In this document: in pieces, positions 26,734-36,471 of the stretch
Layout: each line of letters begins with the position of its first letter
Numbering within the stretch: position 1 is the first letter of the stretch
Assembly (NCBI RefSeq): GCF_002924365.1
Contig: NZ_PQWB01000011.1
Span: 1 to 64,000 of the forward strand
DNA from: Chromobacterium alticapitis
GTDB taxonomy: Bacteria > Pseudomonadota > Gammaproteobacteria > Burkholderiales > Chromobacteriaceae
Reading direction: 5' to 3'
DNA length: 64,000 nt
Program-made: the position numbers and the translations under genes
Notes under the pieces: generated by a model
Told to the model about the DNA's origin: nothing
The model's database searches: none
Seen by the model: the letters and a program-made list of their open reading frames with translations, nothing else

Positions 26734-26866
26734 GGCTGGCTTGGGAGATGGTCGGGATGGAAACTATAACAGGCGCGGCGATGGCGGTCAGCCGGTGATG
26801 CGATTGGCATGACAAGGCGGCGGCTTTGTGGCAGTGTGGACCACCCAATCGCCAAGGAGCTAGCGC

Positions 26867-27238
26867 ATGATCAGCCATCTCGACCACATCGTCCTGACCG
26901 TCCGCGACATAGAGGCGGCGGTGGACTTCTACCAGCGCGCGCTCAAGCTGGAGGCGGTGACGTTTAGCAACGGCCGCCGCGCGCTGCGCTTCGGCAACCA
27001 GAAGATCAATCTGCAAACCTTGGGCCAGGAGACGCGCAACCACGCCGCCATTGGCTGCGGCGACCTGTGCCTGATCGCTTCCGCGCCCTTGCCGGAGGTG
27101 ATCGAACACTTGAGGCGCGAGGGCGTGGCCATCGTCGAGGGGCCGGTGACGCGCAGCGGCGCGATGGGACCCATCACCTCGGTGTATTTCAACGATCCGG
27201 ACGGGAATCTGGTGGAAGTCAGCAGTTACAATTTTTGA
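26867..27238 (+). CDS. VOC (glyoxalase/dioxygenase fold) family protein
   Basis: A 123-residue vicinal-oxygen-chelate protein close to the glyoxalase-domain-containing-5 type: SHLDHIVLTVRDIEAAVDFY at the N-terminus with the first metal-site histidine, GNQKINLQ, and the C-terminal SVYFNDPDGNLVEVSSY containing the conserved glutamate. The substrate is unknown. AAGGAG lies just upstream of ATG 26867. Confidence 0.87.
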   Translation: MISHLDHIVLTVRDIEAAVDFYQRALKLEAVTFSNGRRALRFGNQKINLQTLGQETRNHAAIGCGDLCLIASAPLPEVIEHLRREGVAIVEGPVTRSGAMGPITSVYFNDPDGNLVEVSSYNF

Positions 27239-27311
27239 AAACCAGGATGCAGGATAAAGAGGCTGGCGTGCCGGAGCATCCTGAGTTGCCGCAGGCGGTG
27301 GCTGGAAACTG

Positions 27312-27962
27312 ATGCGGCTATTGATGGAAGAACGAACAGTGGAGAACGGGAAAGTGGAGAACCTGGGCGACGTGCCCAGCCCGATAGATCTGCGCCAGAT
27401 GGCCGACGCGGCCGAATGGGCGGCCGTCGCGATGGAAAAGCGGCCGTGGCGCGTCGAGTTTTTCGGCCGTTTCGCCCATGAGCTGGCGGGCGCCTGCAGG
27501 GTGCTGGAGCTGGGCTCCGGTCCGGGCTTTCTGGCGCGCCACCTGCTGGAACGTTTGCCGCAGCTGCGCCTGGAGCTGTTCGACTTTTCCGAGGCCATGC
27601 ACCAGCTGGCGCGCGAACGGCTGGGAGTGTTGGCGGAGAGGGCCGACTTTCGCCTGGGCAGCTTCCGCGAAGCGGACTGGGCACGGGGCTTGCCGCTGTA
27701 CGACGCGGTGATCACCCACCAGGCCGCGCACGAGGTACGGCATAAGCGCCATCTGCCGACGCTGCATCGCCAGGCGCGTTCGCTGCTGCGGCCGGGCGCG
27801 CCCTACCTGATGTGCGACCATTACGCTGGCGGCGACGGCATGGCCAATGATCAGTTGTACGCGACGGTGGAAGAACAGGAAGCGGCCTTGCGCCAGGCGG
27901 GCTTCGGCGATGTGGCGCTGCTGATGCGTCAGGGCGGGCTGGCGTTTTTCCGCGCCGTGTGA
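27312..27962 (+). CDS. Class I SAM-dependent methyltransferase
   Basis: A 216-residue methyltransferase with the SAM-binding motif RVLELGSGPGFLARHLL near residues 63-79, LELFDFSEAMHQLAR as motif II and LYDAVITHQAAHEVRHK as motif IV. The His-rich HQAAHEVRHKRHL segment is notable. Substrate unknown. ATG 27312 and 27324 are both possible; neither has a strong ribosome site. Possibly co-transcribed with the VOC gene 73 bp upstream. Confidence 0.8.
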   Translation: MRLLMEERTVENGKVENLGDVPSPIDLRQMADAAEWAAVAMEKRPWRVEFFGRFAHELAGACRVLELGSGPGFLARHLLERLPQLRLELFDFSEAMHQLARERLGVLAERADFRLGSFREADWARGLPLYDAVITHQAAHEVRHKRHLPTLHRQARSLLRPGAPYLMCDHYAGGDGMANDQLYATVEEQEAALRQAGFGDVALLMRQGGLAFFRAV

Positions 27963-27967
27963 GGGGC

Positions 27968-28741
27968 TCAGCGCGCAGCGGGCTTGCCGGCGAAAAAATC
28001 GCGCAGCAGCGCGTCATAGCCGCCATCGCGGCGCATGGCTTGCAGCGCCAGATTGAAGCGCGTCAGCAGGGCCTGCTGCTGCGAGGCTTTGTTGATGGCG
28101 AGGAAGGACGGGTTAGTCACCAGTACTTCCTGAGACAGCGCCACATCATGGTAGCCGCCCTCGCGCAGCGCCAGTTGCAGCGACTCGCGTATGCCCAGCA
28201 CCACGTCCAGCCGGCCCAGCTTCAGCTGACGTAGGTTCTGTTCATCGCTGTCGCCGTCCAGCGCGCTGAATTTGCCGTCCTTGCGGGCCTGATCGAAAGC
28301 GTCGCCATAGCTCCAGCCCGCCATCACCCCTACCCGTTTGCCGTCTAGCTCCTCCAACTTGTGGTAAGGCAGCGCGCCGGCGGGATAGGCCATGACCACG
28401 CGCTCGTAGAACAGCGGCAGGCTGAAGTCGAATTGTTTTTCGCGCTCGGCGGTTTTGATGATGCCGCCGGCCGCCGCGCGGCCCTTGCTCAACTCCAGCA
28501 GGGCCAGTCGCCAGGAGCCGGCGCGCAGCGTGACGGCGATGCCGGCCCGTTCGCAGATTTTGGCGATCAGCGAGGGGTAGAGCCCGCCGGCGCCGTGCGG
28601 GCCGGCGTACATCAGCGGCGGGTTGTTGGCATCGAAATTCACGATCAGGCCAGGCGGCTCGCCGGCCTGGCTGTGCAGGGCGAGGAGAAGCGCCAGCAAA
28701 GCCAACAGGGCATGAATGATCTTGTGCGGCATGCGGGACAT
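27968..28741 (-). CDS. Periplasmic substrate-binding protein, family 3 (amino-acid type)
   Basis: A protein of about 257 residues with a signal peptide (HALLALLALLLALHSQA) and a family-3 solute-binding fold: LIVNFDANNPPLMYAG at the N-terminus, FDFSLPLFYERVVMAYP in the hinge region, and ELDGKRVGVMAGWSYGDAFD. No transporter genes are adjacent, so it is an orphan binding protein that could feed another ABC system or act as a sensor. A GTG at 28759 would add six residues. Confidence 0.8.
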   Translation of the reverse strand: MSRMPHKIIHALLALLALLLALHSQAGEPPGLIVNFDANNPPLMYAGPHGAGGLYPSLIAKICERAGIAVTLRAGSWRLALLELSKGRAAAGGIIKTAEREKQFDFSLPLFYERVVMAYPAGALPYHKLEELDGKRVGVMAGWSYGDAFDQARKDGKFSALDGDSDEQNLRQLKLGRLDVVLGIRESLQLALREGGYHDVALSQEVLVTNPSFLAINKASQQQALLTRFNLALQAMRRDGGYDALLRDFFAGKPAAR

Positions 28742-28810
28742 CGCGAAGGGCGGAATCACCTTTGCAGCATAGTATGCGGATGAGAGCGCCCGCCAAGCGC
28801 GCTGAAAACG

Positions 28811-28836
28811 AAAAACGGAACCCGGGGGGTCCGTTT
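28811..28836 (-). terminator. Terminator of pyruvate kinase gene
   Basis: On the minus strand AAACGGA-CCC..GGG-TTCCGTTT is followed by TTCGTTTTC, 23 bp after the pyk stop. Confidence 0.75.
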
Positions 28837-28858
28837 GCTTTTGCGGCTAGCCAGATGC

Positions 28859-30265
28859 TCAGGGATAGACGATGCGCAGCAGATTGGTGGAGCCGGGGGT
28901 GCCGAAGGGCACGCCGGCGATGATCACCATGGGCTTGCCTTGCTCGGCCAGGCCCAGCTTGGTGGCGCAGAAGGTGGTCTTCACCACCATGTCTTCCAGG
29001 TTTTCCGCGTCCGGGCCATGGTAGGCCACTACGCCCCACACCAGAGACAGGCGGCGGGCGGTGGTCAGGTTGGGCGAGATGCCTAGTATCGGCGTAGACG
29101 GGCGCTCGCGCGCCAGATACAGACAGGTGGCGCCGCTGGTGGTGAAAGCCACCGACACGGTGACCGGCAGCAGGGTGGCCACCTTGCGCACGCAGGCCGC
29201 GATGGCGTCGGTGCGGTCCGGCTCGTCGGCCGCGCTGTAGTCCAGCGCCATCACCTTGCGATAGTCAGGCGCGCCTTCCACGCGGCGGATGATGCGGTCC
29301 ATGATCTGCACCGCTTCCAGCGGGAACTGGCCGGCGGCGGTTTCGGCTGACAGCATCACCGCGTCCGCGCCTTCGTAGACGGCGGTGGCCACGTCATTGG
29401 CTTCGGCGCGGGTCGGCGTGGGGGCGGTGATCATTGACTCCAGCATCTGGGTAGCCACGATGACCGGGCGGCCCAGATGGCGGCATTGGTGCACGATCTT
29501 GCGCTGCGCCACCGGAACGTCTTCCGGCGGCAGCTCCACGCCCAGATCTCCGCGCGCCACCATGACGGCGTCGGACAGCATGGCGATGGCGTCCAGGTCA
29601 TCGACGGCGGACGGTTTTTCGATCTTGGAAATGATGCCTACGCGCTTGCCGACGATGTCGCGCAGCTCTTTGACGTCGGCCGCGGTCTGCACGAAGGACA
29701 TGGCCAGCCAGTCCGCGCCTTCCGCCAGCGCGAACTCGGCGTCCTTGCGATCTTTGTCGGTGATGACGGACAGCGGCAGCACGGTGTTGGGCAGGTTGAA
29801 GCCCTTGTTGCTGGACAGATCGCCGCCGACGGCGACGCGGGTGACGATGCGGCGCGGCTCGACTTGTTCCACGTGAAACGCCAGCTTGCCGTCGTTGACC
29901 AGGATGCGGTGGCCGGGCTTCAGCGCGGCGAAAGCTTCCGGATGCGGCAAGGTGGCGCGCTTGTTGTCGCCGGCCACTTCATCCAGCACGAATTCATAGA
30001 TATCGCCGGTTTGCACCGGCGTGGCATGCGGGAATTTGCCGATGCGCAGCTTGGGGCCCTGCAGGTCCACCACCACGCCCAGCGGGCGGTCCAGCGCCTG
30101 CTCGGCGGCGCGGATGGCTTGCAGGCGGGCGCGGTGGTCGTCATGGCTGCCATGGCTCATATTGAGCCGGAAGATATTGACCCCGGCGCGGGCCAATTCC
30201 AGGATTTGTTCCGGAGTGCTGGAGGACGGCCCCAGCGTGGCGAGAATTTTGGTGTTGCGAAGCAT
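28859..30265 (-). CDS. pyk: Pyruvate kinase
   Basis: A 468-residue pyruvate kinase (phosphoenolpyruvate + ADP to pyruvate + ATP). Present are the N-terminal TKILATLGPSSSTPEQ, GVNIFRLNMSHG, the active-site lysine block IISKIEKPSAVDDLDAI and the MVARGDLGVELPPEDVP signature. The C-terminal allosteric domain ends GSTNLLRIVYP. ATG 30265 starts the family N-terminus; a longer frame to 30478 is not homologous. The long 5' region it shares with glpK carries several palindromes (see findings). Confidence 0.96.
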   Translation of the reverse strand: MLRNTKILATLGPSSSTPEQILELARAGVNIFRLNMSHGSHDDHRARLQAIRAAEQALDRPLGVVVDLQGPKLRIGKFPHATPVQTGDIYEFVLDEVAGDNKRATLPHPEAFAALKPGHRILVNDGKLAFHVEQVEPRRIVTRVAVGGDLSSNKGFNLPNTVLPLSVITDKDRKDAEFALAEGADWLAMSFVQTAADVKELRDIVGKRVGIISKIEKPSAVDDLDAIAMLSDAVMVARGDLGVELPPEDVPVAQRKIVHQCRHLGRPVIVATQMLESMITAPTPTRAEANDVATAVYEGADAVMLSAETAAGQFPLEAVQIMDRIIRRVEGAPDYRKVMALDYSAADEPDRTDAIAACVRKVATLLPVTVSVAFTTSGATCLYLARERPSTPILGISPNLTTARRLSLVWGVVAYHGPDAENLEDMVVKTTFCATKLGLAEQGKPMVIIAGVPFGTPGSTNLLRIVYP

Positions 30266-30362
30266 GACAGTCCTTTGCGGCCCATCCGGCCGGTTGATCA
30301 GGAGCGAGGTGGCGTATGGCGGCCATGCCGTCGGCCGAGCAGCGGCGCTTCGCGCCGGCTGG

Positions 30363-30395
30363 CGATATGGCTTCATTTGAAATGATGCCATATCG
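30363..30395. promoter_or_regulatory. Long imperfect palindrome upstream of pyk
   Basis: CGATATGGC and GCCATATCG flank a central TTCATTTGAAATGAT, itself nearly palindromic, so about 32 bp read almost the same on both strands. It lies about 100 bp upstream of the pyk ATG. Candidate operator or mRNA 5' hairpin. Confidence 0.5.
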
Positions 30396-30740
30396 TGGCG
30401 ACGGATTTCTTGCGCTGGGTCCAAAATTTGTCGTCCAGCGGCGAGAGCCATCCTGCCATATCTGGCATGTAGCGTCATAACTACGTAAATGTGGCTTTTC
30501 GATTGTAAAACAACGTTTAGTCGGTCTGGTCTGCCAGATATTTGCGCCTATTTTTTTCGATTGTTTTCTTATTTTTTCCTTTTCAATGATTCGAGTGTAG
30601 CGCATGAAAATGCCCGCCCTGCGGGCTTATGCGCGGATTTTCCCTGCCGTCGGGACGGTTAGGCGGGAGTCGCGCGGTCTCGTTTCCAAAAATGCTGTCT
30701 TTTTTGAATTTTGCAGTGCAGCAAGTAGCTTGATGTAAAA

Positions 30741-30759
30741 ATGTAGCGTCATGCTACAT
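30741..30759. promoter_or_regulatory. Perfect 7-bp-arm palindrome, candidate operator
   Basis: ATGTAGC-GTCAT-GCTACAT. Its left 12 bases (ATGTAGCGTCAT) are repeated exactly at 30467-30478, there followed by a partial right arm (CTAC). Two copies in one divergent promoter region suggest a regulator that acts on both pyk and glpK, possibly by looping. Confidence 0.55.
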
Positions 30760-30854
30760 CAAGTAGGTATTTGATATTTAATGATTATTTTGAGGTGTTC
30801 TCTGTTGGATTGTTGGGAGTCGCGACAAAAAGTGTACTTTTTCTTACACGGTGA

Positions 30855-30903
30855 TTGACATCCGGCTGTTCGGGCATAGAATTGTCCGCAAATAAAACGA
30901 ACG
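30855..30903 (+). promoter_or_regulatory. Sigma-70 promoter of glpK with GlpR-like half-sites
   Basis: TTGACA (30855-30860), 16-bp spacer, TAGAAT (30877-30882) form a near-consensus promoter about 105 bp upstream of glpK. TGTTCG (30867-30872) lies in the spacer and CGAACG (30898-30903) just past the expected start site. Both resemble half-sites of the glycerol repressor GlpR (TGTTCG...CGAACA in E. coli). GlpR control is inferred; no glpR gene is in the window. Confidence 0.6.
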
Positions 30904-30991
30904 TCATAAGCAAAAAAAGCAACATACAACGCAACGTTGACATCCCCGGCTGTTAACCACGCCGCCTTACCGGCAATCAGGAGAAGACACA

Positions 30992-32494
<1,503 letters not shown>

Positions 32495-32630
32495 CGGGGC
32501 GCGGCCGGCGGTAGCCCGGTTCGGCGGCTTGCCGCCTTGAGCGGGGCCGCCGGCCGCTTCCAAGCGATGACTGCATGACCTGCCGCCGGGAGCGGCGGGC
32601 AACCCTACATAAAGTTGGAAAGAGACAATC

Positions 32631-33332
32631 ATGAATCCTTTGATGGGCGAATTCATCGGCACCGCCTTGCTGGTGCTGCTGGGCAACGGCGTGGTGGCCA
32701 ACGTATTGCTGAAAAACACCAAGGGCCATAACAGCGGCCTGATCGTGGTGGCTTTCGGCTGGGCGATGGCGGTATTCGTCGGCGTCTTCAGCGTGGCGGC
32801 GATCAGCGGCGCCCACCTGAATCCGGCGGTGTCCGTTGCCTTGGCCGTGGCCGGCAAATTCCCGTGGGACAAGGTGCCGGGCTACATCGCCGCGCAGATG
32901 CTGGGCGGCATGGCCGGCGCCGGCCTGATGTGGCTGATCTATCGCAAGCACTATGAAACCACGGATTGCGCCGACACCAAGCTGGCCACCTTCTGCACCG
33001 GCCCGGCCATCCGCAGCCTGCCGGGCAACCTGGTGTCCGAGATCGTCGCCACCTTTGTGCTGGTGTTCGCCATCCTGTCCATGGTGGCGCCCAAGATGTC
33101 GCTGGGCGCGATCGACGCGCTGCCGGTGGCGCTGCTGGTGCTGGGCATAGGCGTGTCGCTGGGCGGCACCACCGGCTACGCCATGAGCCCGGCGCGCGAC
33201 CTGGCGCCGCGCATCATGCACGCCATCCTGCCGATTCCGGGCAAGCGCGACAGCGACTGGGGCTACTCCTGGGTGCCGGTGATCGGTTCGCTGATCGGCG
33301 GCACGCTGGCGGCGCTGGCCTACACGCTGTAA
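32631..33332 (+). CDS. glpF: Glycerol facilitator (aquaglyceroporin)
   Basis: A 233-residue MIP-family channel that lets glycerol cross the inner membrane, where GlpK traps it. Six helices and two half-helix loops are visible. The first loop keeps NPA (HLNPAVS, residues 64-66). The second reads MSPARD (residues 185-190), so Asn is replaced by Ser while the selectivity-filter Arg189 is kept. It follows glpK by 136 bp and is followed by a strong terminator. Confidence 0.95.
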   Translation: MNPLMGEFIGTALLVLLGNGVVANVLLKNTKGHNSGLIVVAFGWAMAVFVGVFSVAAISGAHLNPAVSVALAVAGKFPWDKVPGYIAAQMLGGMAGAGLMWLIYRKHYETTDCADTKLATFCTGPAIRSLPGNLVSEIVATFVLVFAILSMVAPKMSLGAIDALPVALLVLGIGVSLGGTTGYAMSPARDLAPRIMHAILPIPGKRDSDWGYSWVPVIGSLIGGTLAALAYTL

Positions 33333-33340
33333 TCCGCATG

Positions 33341-33376
33341 GCGGCGCGCCTCCCGGCGCGCCGTTTTTCCTTTTTC
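33341..33376 (+). terminator. Rho-independent terminator after glpF
   Basis: GGCGCGCC-TCCC-GGCGCGCC stem followed by GTTTTTCCTTTTT, directly after the glpF stop. It implies that glpD has its own promoter. Confidence 0.88.
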
Positions 33377-33505
33377 GTTCGTTTTCCCCTCCGGCGCGTG
33401 CCGGTAAAATCCCTTCATATATAAGCAATTGCCGGCCGCTTTCGTGTCCAGGGCATGGTTTTGCACGCTCAAATCGCGCCATTATGTTGTTTAAGAGAAA
33501 AATAA

Positions 33506-33511
33506 CGAACA
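33506..33511. promoter_or_regulatory. GlpR-like half-site upstream of glpD
   Basis: CGAACA lies in the AT-rich sequence about 80 bp before the glpD start. TTCGTTCGTTTT at about 33374-33385 is another similar element. Both match the half-sites seen at the glpK promoter. Only suggestive. Confidence 0.35.
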
Positions 33512-33587
33512 AGAAATGTTTTATTTATGTTCCTTAACAGCTATTGTGGATAGAATGGAAGTGACGGAACAAGCAAGGATTCGGGCA

Positions 33588-35096
33588 ATGAAGGTATACG
33601 ACTTGATGGTGATAGGCGGCGGCATCAACGGCGCCGGCATCGCGCGCGACGCGGCCGGACGCGGCTTGTCGGTGGCGCTGTGCGAAAAGGACGATCTGGC
33701 CTCGCACACCTCCTCGGCCAGCACCAAGCTGATACATGGCGGCCTGCGTTATCTGGAGTATTACGAGTTCGGCCTGGTGCGCAAGGCGCTGCAGGAGCGC
33801 GAAGTCTTATTGAAGGCGGCGCCGCACATCATCTGGCCCTTGCGCTTCGTGATGCCGCACGCGCGCGACCAGCGTCCGGAATGGATGATACGTTGCGGCC
33901 TGTTCCTGTATGACCACCTGGCCAAGCGCGAAGTCTTGCCTGGTTCCGAAACCGTCAGCTTCGCCAAGCACCCTGCCGGCGCGCCGTTGAAAGACGCCTT
34001 CAAGCGCGGCTTCGTCTACTCCGACGGCTGGGTGCAGGACGCGCGCCTGGTGGTGCTGAACGCGATGGACGCCGCCGAGCGCGGCGCCGATATCCATACC
34101 CGCACCGCCTGCGTGGCGGCGCGGCGTGACGGCGAACACTGGCTGTCCACGCTTGAGCGCGAGGACGGCAGCCGTTTCGAAGTGCGTTCGCGCGCGCTGG
34201 TCAACGCCGCCGGCCCCTGGGTGCAGAGCCTGATAGAAGACAAGCTGGCCATGCCGTCCAGCAAGTCCATCCGTCTGGTCAAGGGCAGCCACATCGTGGT
34301 GAAGAAAATCTTCGACCACGCCTTCGCCTACATCTTCCAGAACCCGGACAAGCGCATCATCTTCGCCATTCCGTATGAGAAGGATTTCACGCTGATCGGC
34401 ACCACCGACGTCGAATACCACGGCGATCCGGCCCAGGTGGCGATAGACGGCGACGAAATCCAGTACCTGTGCGAGATGAGCAACCGCTATTTCCACAGCC
34501 AGATCACGCCCGCCGACGTGCTGTCCACTTATTCCGGCGTGCGTCCGCTGCTGGACGACGCGTCCGACAACGCCTCCAGCGTCACCCGCGACTACGCGCT
34601 GGAGCTGGATCAGCAAGGCGCGCCGCTGCTGTCGGTGTTCGGCGGCAAGATCACCACCTTCCGCAAGCTGGCGGAAGAGGCGGTGGACAAGATCGCGCCG
34701 CTGCTCGGTTGCGGCAAGGCCACCTGGACCGCCGAGGCGCCGTTGCCGGGCGGCGACATGCCGGGCGCGGACTTCGGCCGCTTCCTGCAAGGCCTGCGCC
34801 AGCGCCACTCCTGGCTGCCGGCAGCGCTGGCCGAGCGCTGGGCGCGCGCTTACGGCACGCGGGTGGCCAAGCTGATCGGCCAGGCGGATTCGCTCGCCGG
34901 CCTGGGGGCGGAAGTGCTGCCCGGCCTGTACGAGGCCGAGCTGCAATACCTGGTGGACGCCGAATGGGCCAAGCGCAGCGAGGACATCTTGTGGCGCCGT
35001 TCCAAGCTCAAGCTGCATCTGCCGGCCAATGCCGCCGAAGTGATAGATGCCTGGCTGGCCGCGCGCGCGCAGCCGCGCGAGGCGCTGAGCGCCTGA
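33588..35096 (+). CDS. glpD: Aerobic glycerol-3-phosphate dehydrogenase
   Basis: A 502-residue FAD enzyme of the inner membrane that oxidises glycerol 3-phosphate to dihydroxyacetone phosphate and passes electrons to quinone. The FAD motif is near the start (YDLMVIGGGINGAGIARDAAGRG in two blocks, residues 3-25), then STKLIHGGLRYLEYYEF and FTLIGTTDVEYHGDP. ATG 33588 is preferred: AAGGA sits 9 bp upstream and the FAD motif then starts at residue 8. It completes the glycerol pathway with glpK and glpF. Confidence 0.97.
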   Translation: MKVYDLMVIGGGINGAGIARDAAGRGLSVALCEKDDLASHTSSASTKLIHGGLRYLEYYEFGLVRKALQEREVLLKAAPHIIWPLRFVMPHARDQRPEWMIRCGLFLYDHLAKREVLPGSETVSFAKHPAGAPLKDAFKRGFVYSDGWVQDARLVVLNAMDAAERGADIHTRTACVAARRDGEHWLSTLEREDGSRFEVRSRALVNAAGPWVQSLIEDKLAMPSSKSIRLVKGSHIVVKKIFDHAFAYIFQNPDKRIIFAIPYEKDFTLIGTTDVEYHGDPAQVAIDGDEIQYLCEMSNRYFHSQITPADVLSTYSGVRPLLDDASDNASSVTRDYALELDQQGAPLLSVFGGKITTFRKLAEEAVDKIAPLLGCGKATWTAEAPLPGGDMPGADFGRFLQGLRQRHSWLPAALAERWARAYGTRVAKLIGQADSLAGLGAEVLPGLYEAELQYLVDAEWAKRSEDILWRRSKLKLHLPANAAEVIDAWLAARAQPREALSA

Positions 35097-35126
35097 TTTC
35101 CTGTTTTGAATATTGCGGCCCGGGCT

Positions 35127-35608
35127 GCATCGTTCCCCCTCTCCCCAACCCCTCTCCCGCGGGGGGAGAGGGGCGGTAGGGAGGATACCCCGCAGGGGCG
35201 ATCCGCCGAGCGCGCCGGTCTATCCCGATTTTCTATCTTGATTTTGCCTCCTTATCCGCATCGTTCCCCCTTCACCCCAAGCTTTCTCCCGCGGGGGGAG
35301 AGAGGCGGTAGGGCGGATGCCCCGCGGGGGCGATCCGCCGAGCGTACCGGTCTATCCCGATTTCCTATCTTGATTTTGCCGCCTTATCGGCATCGCTCCT
35401 CCTTCACCCCAAGCTTTCTCCCGCGGGGGGAGAGAGGCGGTAGGGTGGATGCCCCGCGGGGGCGATCCGCCGAGCGTGTCGGTCTATCCCGATTTTCCGT
35501 CTTGATTGTGCCGTCCGGGCTGCATCGTTCCCCCTCTCCCCAACCCCTCTCCCGCGGGGGGAGAGGGGCGGTAGGGCGGATGCCCCGCAGGGGCGATCCG
35601 CCGAGGGT
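35127..35608. repeat. Tandem array of a 131-132-bp palindromic unit (3.6 copies)
   Basis: Units start near 35127, 35258, 35390 and 35522. Each has a first stem CTCTCCCGCGGGGGGAGAG, then a second stem formed by GGCGGAT / ATCCGCC around CCCCGCGGGG, then a spacer ending TATCCCGATTTTCTATCTTG. The final unit is cut off after the second stem. The first three units keep one reading frame open because the stems repeat every 132 bp. Single copies of the first stem occur at 21.2-21.4 kb and near 39.73 kb, so this is a dispersed family that has amplified here. Confidence 0.85.
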
Positions 35609-36194
35609 GCTGGATCTGCAAACGGCGGCCTTGCCGATGGCCGTGCCTGCCCTGGCTGCGGACGCGGAGACGGAGGCCTTGCTTCAGCGTTGGAAAGACT
35701 GGTACCGCGCGTTGCCCGGCGACAAGAAGGCGCGCTGCTCGCTGGAATACCTGGTCAAGGCGGCGCGGAAGGACAAGCTGCGCAGCATCCTGCCGCTGGT
35801 GGATCTGTACAATCAGGCCTCGCTGCTCAGCCTGGCGCCGTTTGGCGGCGAGGATGTCGACAAGCTGGGCGGCGCGCTGCGGCTGGACCTGGCGCGCGGC
35901 GAGGAAACTTTCCTGCCTTTGGGCCGAACCGAGACTGAGCGGCCGCAGTCGGGCGAGGCGGCGTGGTTGAACGGCGAAGGGGAGGTGGTGTGCCGCTGCT
36001 TGAACTGGCTGGAGTCCGACCATTTCAAATTGACCGAAGCCAGCCGCAACATTGTCTTCGTTAGCGAACGGCCGGATGCCGGCTTTCCGTCCGGCTCGGC
36101 TGGAATGGACTGGCTGGCGCGCGAGCTGGCACCGCATGCCGGGTCGTTGACCCGTTTCCGGCTGGACGCCGCTCATCCCGTGTTCGCAATGTAG
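35607..36194 (+). pseudogene. B3/4-domain protein gene lacking its 5' end
   Basis: About 195 residues that match the solo B3/4 (phenylalanyl-tRNA synthetase beta-like) family: WKDWYRALPGDKKARCSLEYL, then ILPLVDLYNQASLLSLAP, GGALRLDLARGEETFLPLG and CRCLNWLESDHFKLTEASRN near the C-terminus. These domains are related to aminoacyl-tRNA editing. The family N-terminus (roughly 15-20 residues before VLDLQTA) is missing; instead the reading frame enters directly from the repeat array. An internal ATG at 35637 could still give 185 residues. I therefore call it truncated by the repeat, but a short functional form cannot be excluded. Confidence 0.6.
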
Positions 36195-36471
36195 GGCCTG
36201 CCCGCGGCGCGGTGAGCTTTTGGGTCGAACAAACGCCTATGGCCTCTCACCCGATGCCGTCATGGATGGCGCGGGCAAGGCCAAGGGCCTGCCCGCCCTA
36301 CCTGACTGCAGGAAAGCATGGCGTAAACCAGCATAAGGAGAGCGCAAGCCTTGTATCAAACCCGCGCGGCCTGTTTTCGGACGGGATGGCTCCGTTGTAG
36401 GGCGGGCAGGCCTGAGGCCTTGCCCGCGAGCGTTTGCCGAGATGGAAGCCCGGGCTGGCCGGGCTTCCGTT
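36195..36471. repeat. Gap with a 31-bp inverted repeat and a REP-like palindrome
   Basis: 36271-36301 and 36397-36427 are inverted copies of GTAGGGCGGGCAGGCC-NNN-GGCCTTGCCCGC. A second palindrome GGAAGCCCGG-GCTGG-CCGGGCTTCC is at 36444-36468, just after the 3' end of the chemoreceptor gene. The latter shares its core with 14302-14332. No gene is seen. Confidence 0.7.

Larger units (their letters stand above)
30266..30991. other. Long regulatory gap between pyk and glpK
   Basis: Some 725 bases without a gene, clearly AT-rich between 30480 and 30960. It holds a long dyad (30363-30395), TGCCA-TATC-TGGCA (30454-30467), two copies of ATGTAGCGTCAT (30467-30478 and 30741-30752), and the glpK promoter. 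It must serve both divergent genes. Confidence 0.7.

Noticed and set aside
30741-30759. HexR binding site upstream of pyk
   Set aside because: HexR sites are TGTAR-N5-YTACA; here the arms are TGTAG and CTACA with a 7-bp centre, so the spacing differs.
35106-35606. Reading the repeat array as the N-terminal part of a 362-residue protein
   Set aside because: The frame is open only because the repeat unit is 132 bp; the peptide is a translation of a dispersed palindrome and breaks its frame pattern in the last unit. I cannot exclude translation, but do not call it a domain.
35127-35608. CRISPR array
   Set aside because: Units are 132 bp, each largely identical throughout, without short repeat plus unique-spacer structure and without cas genes.
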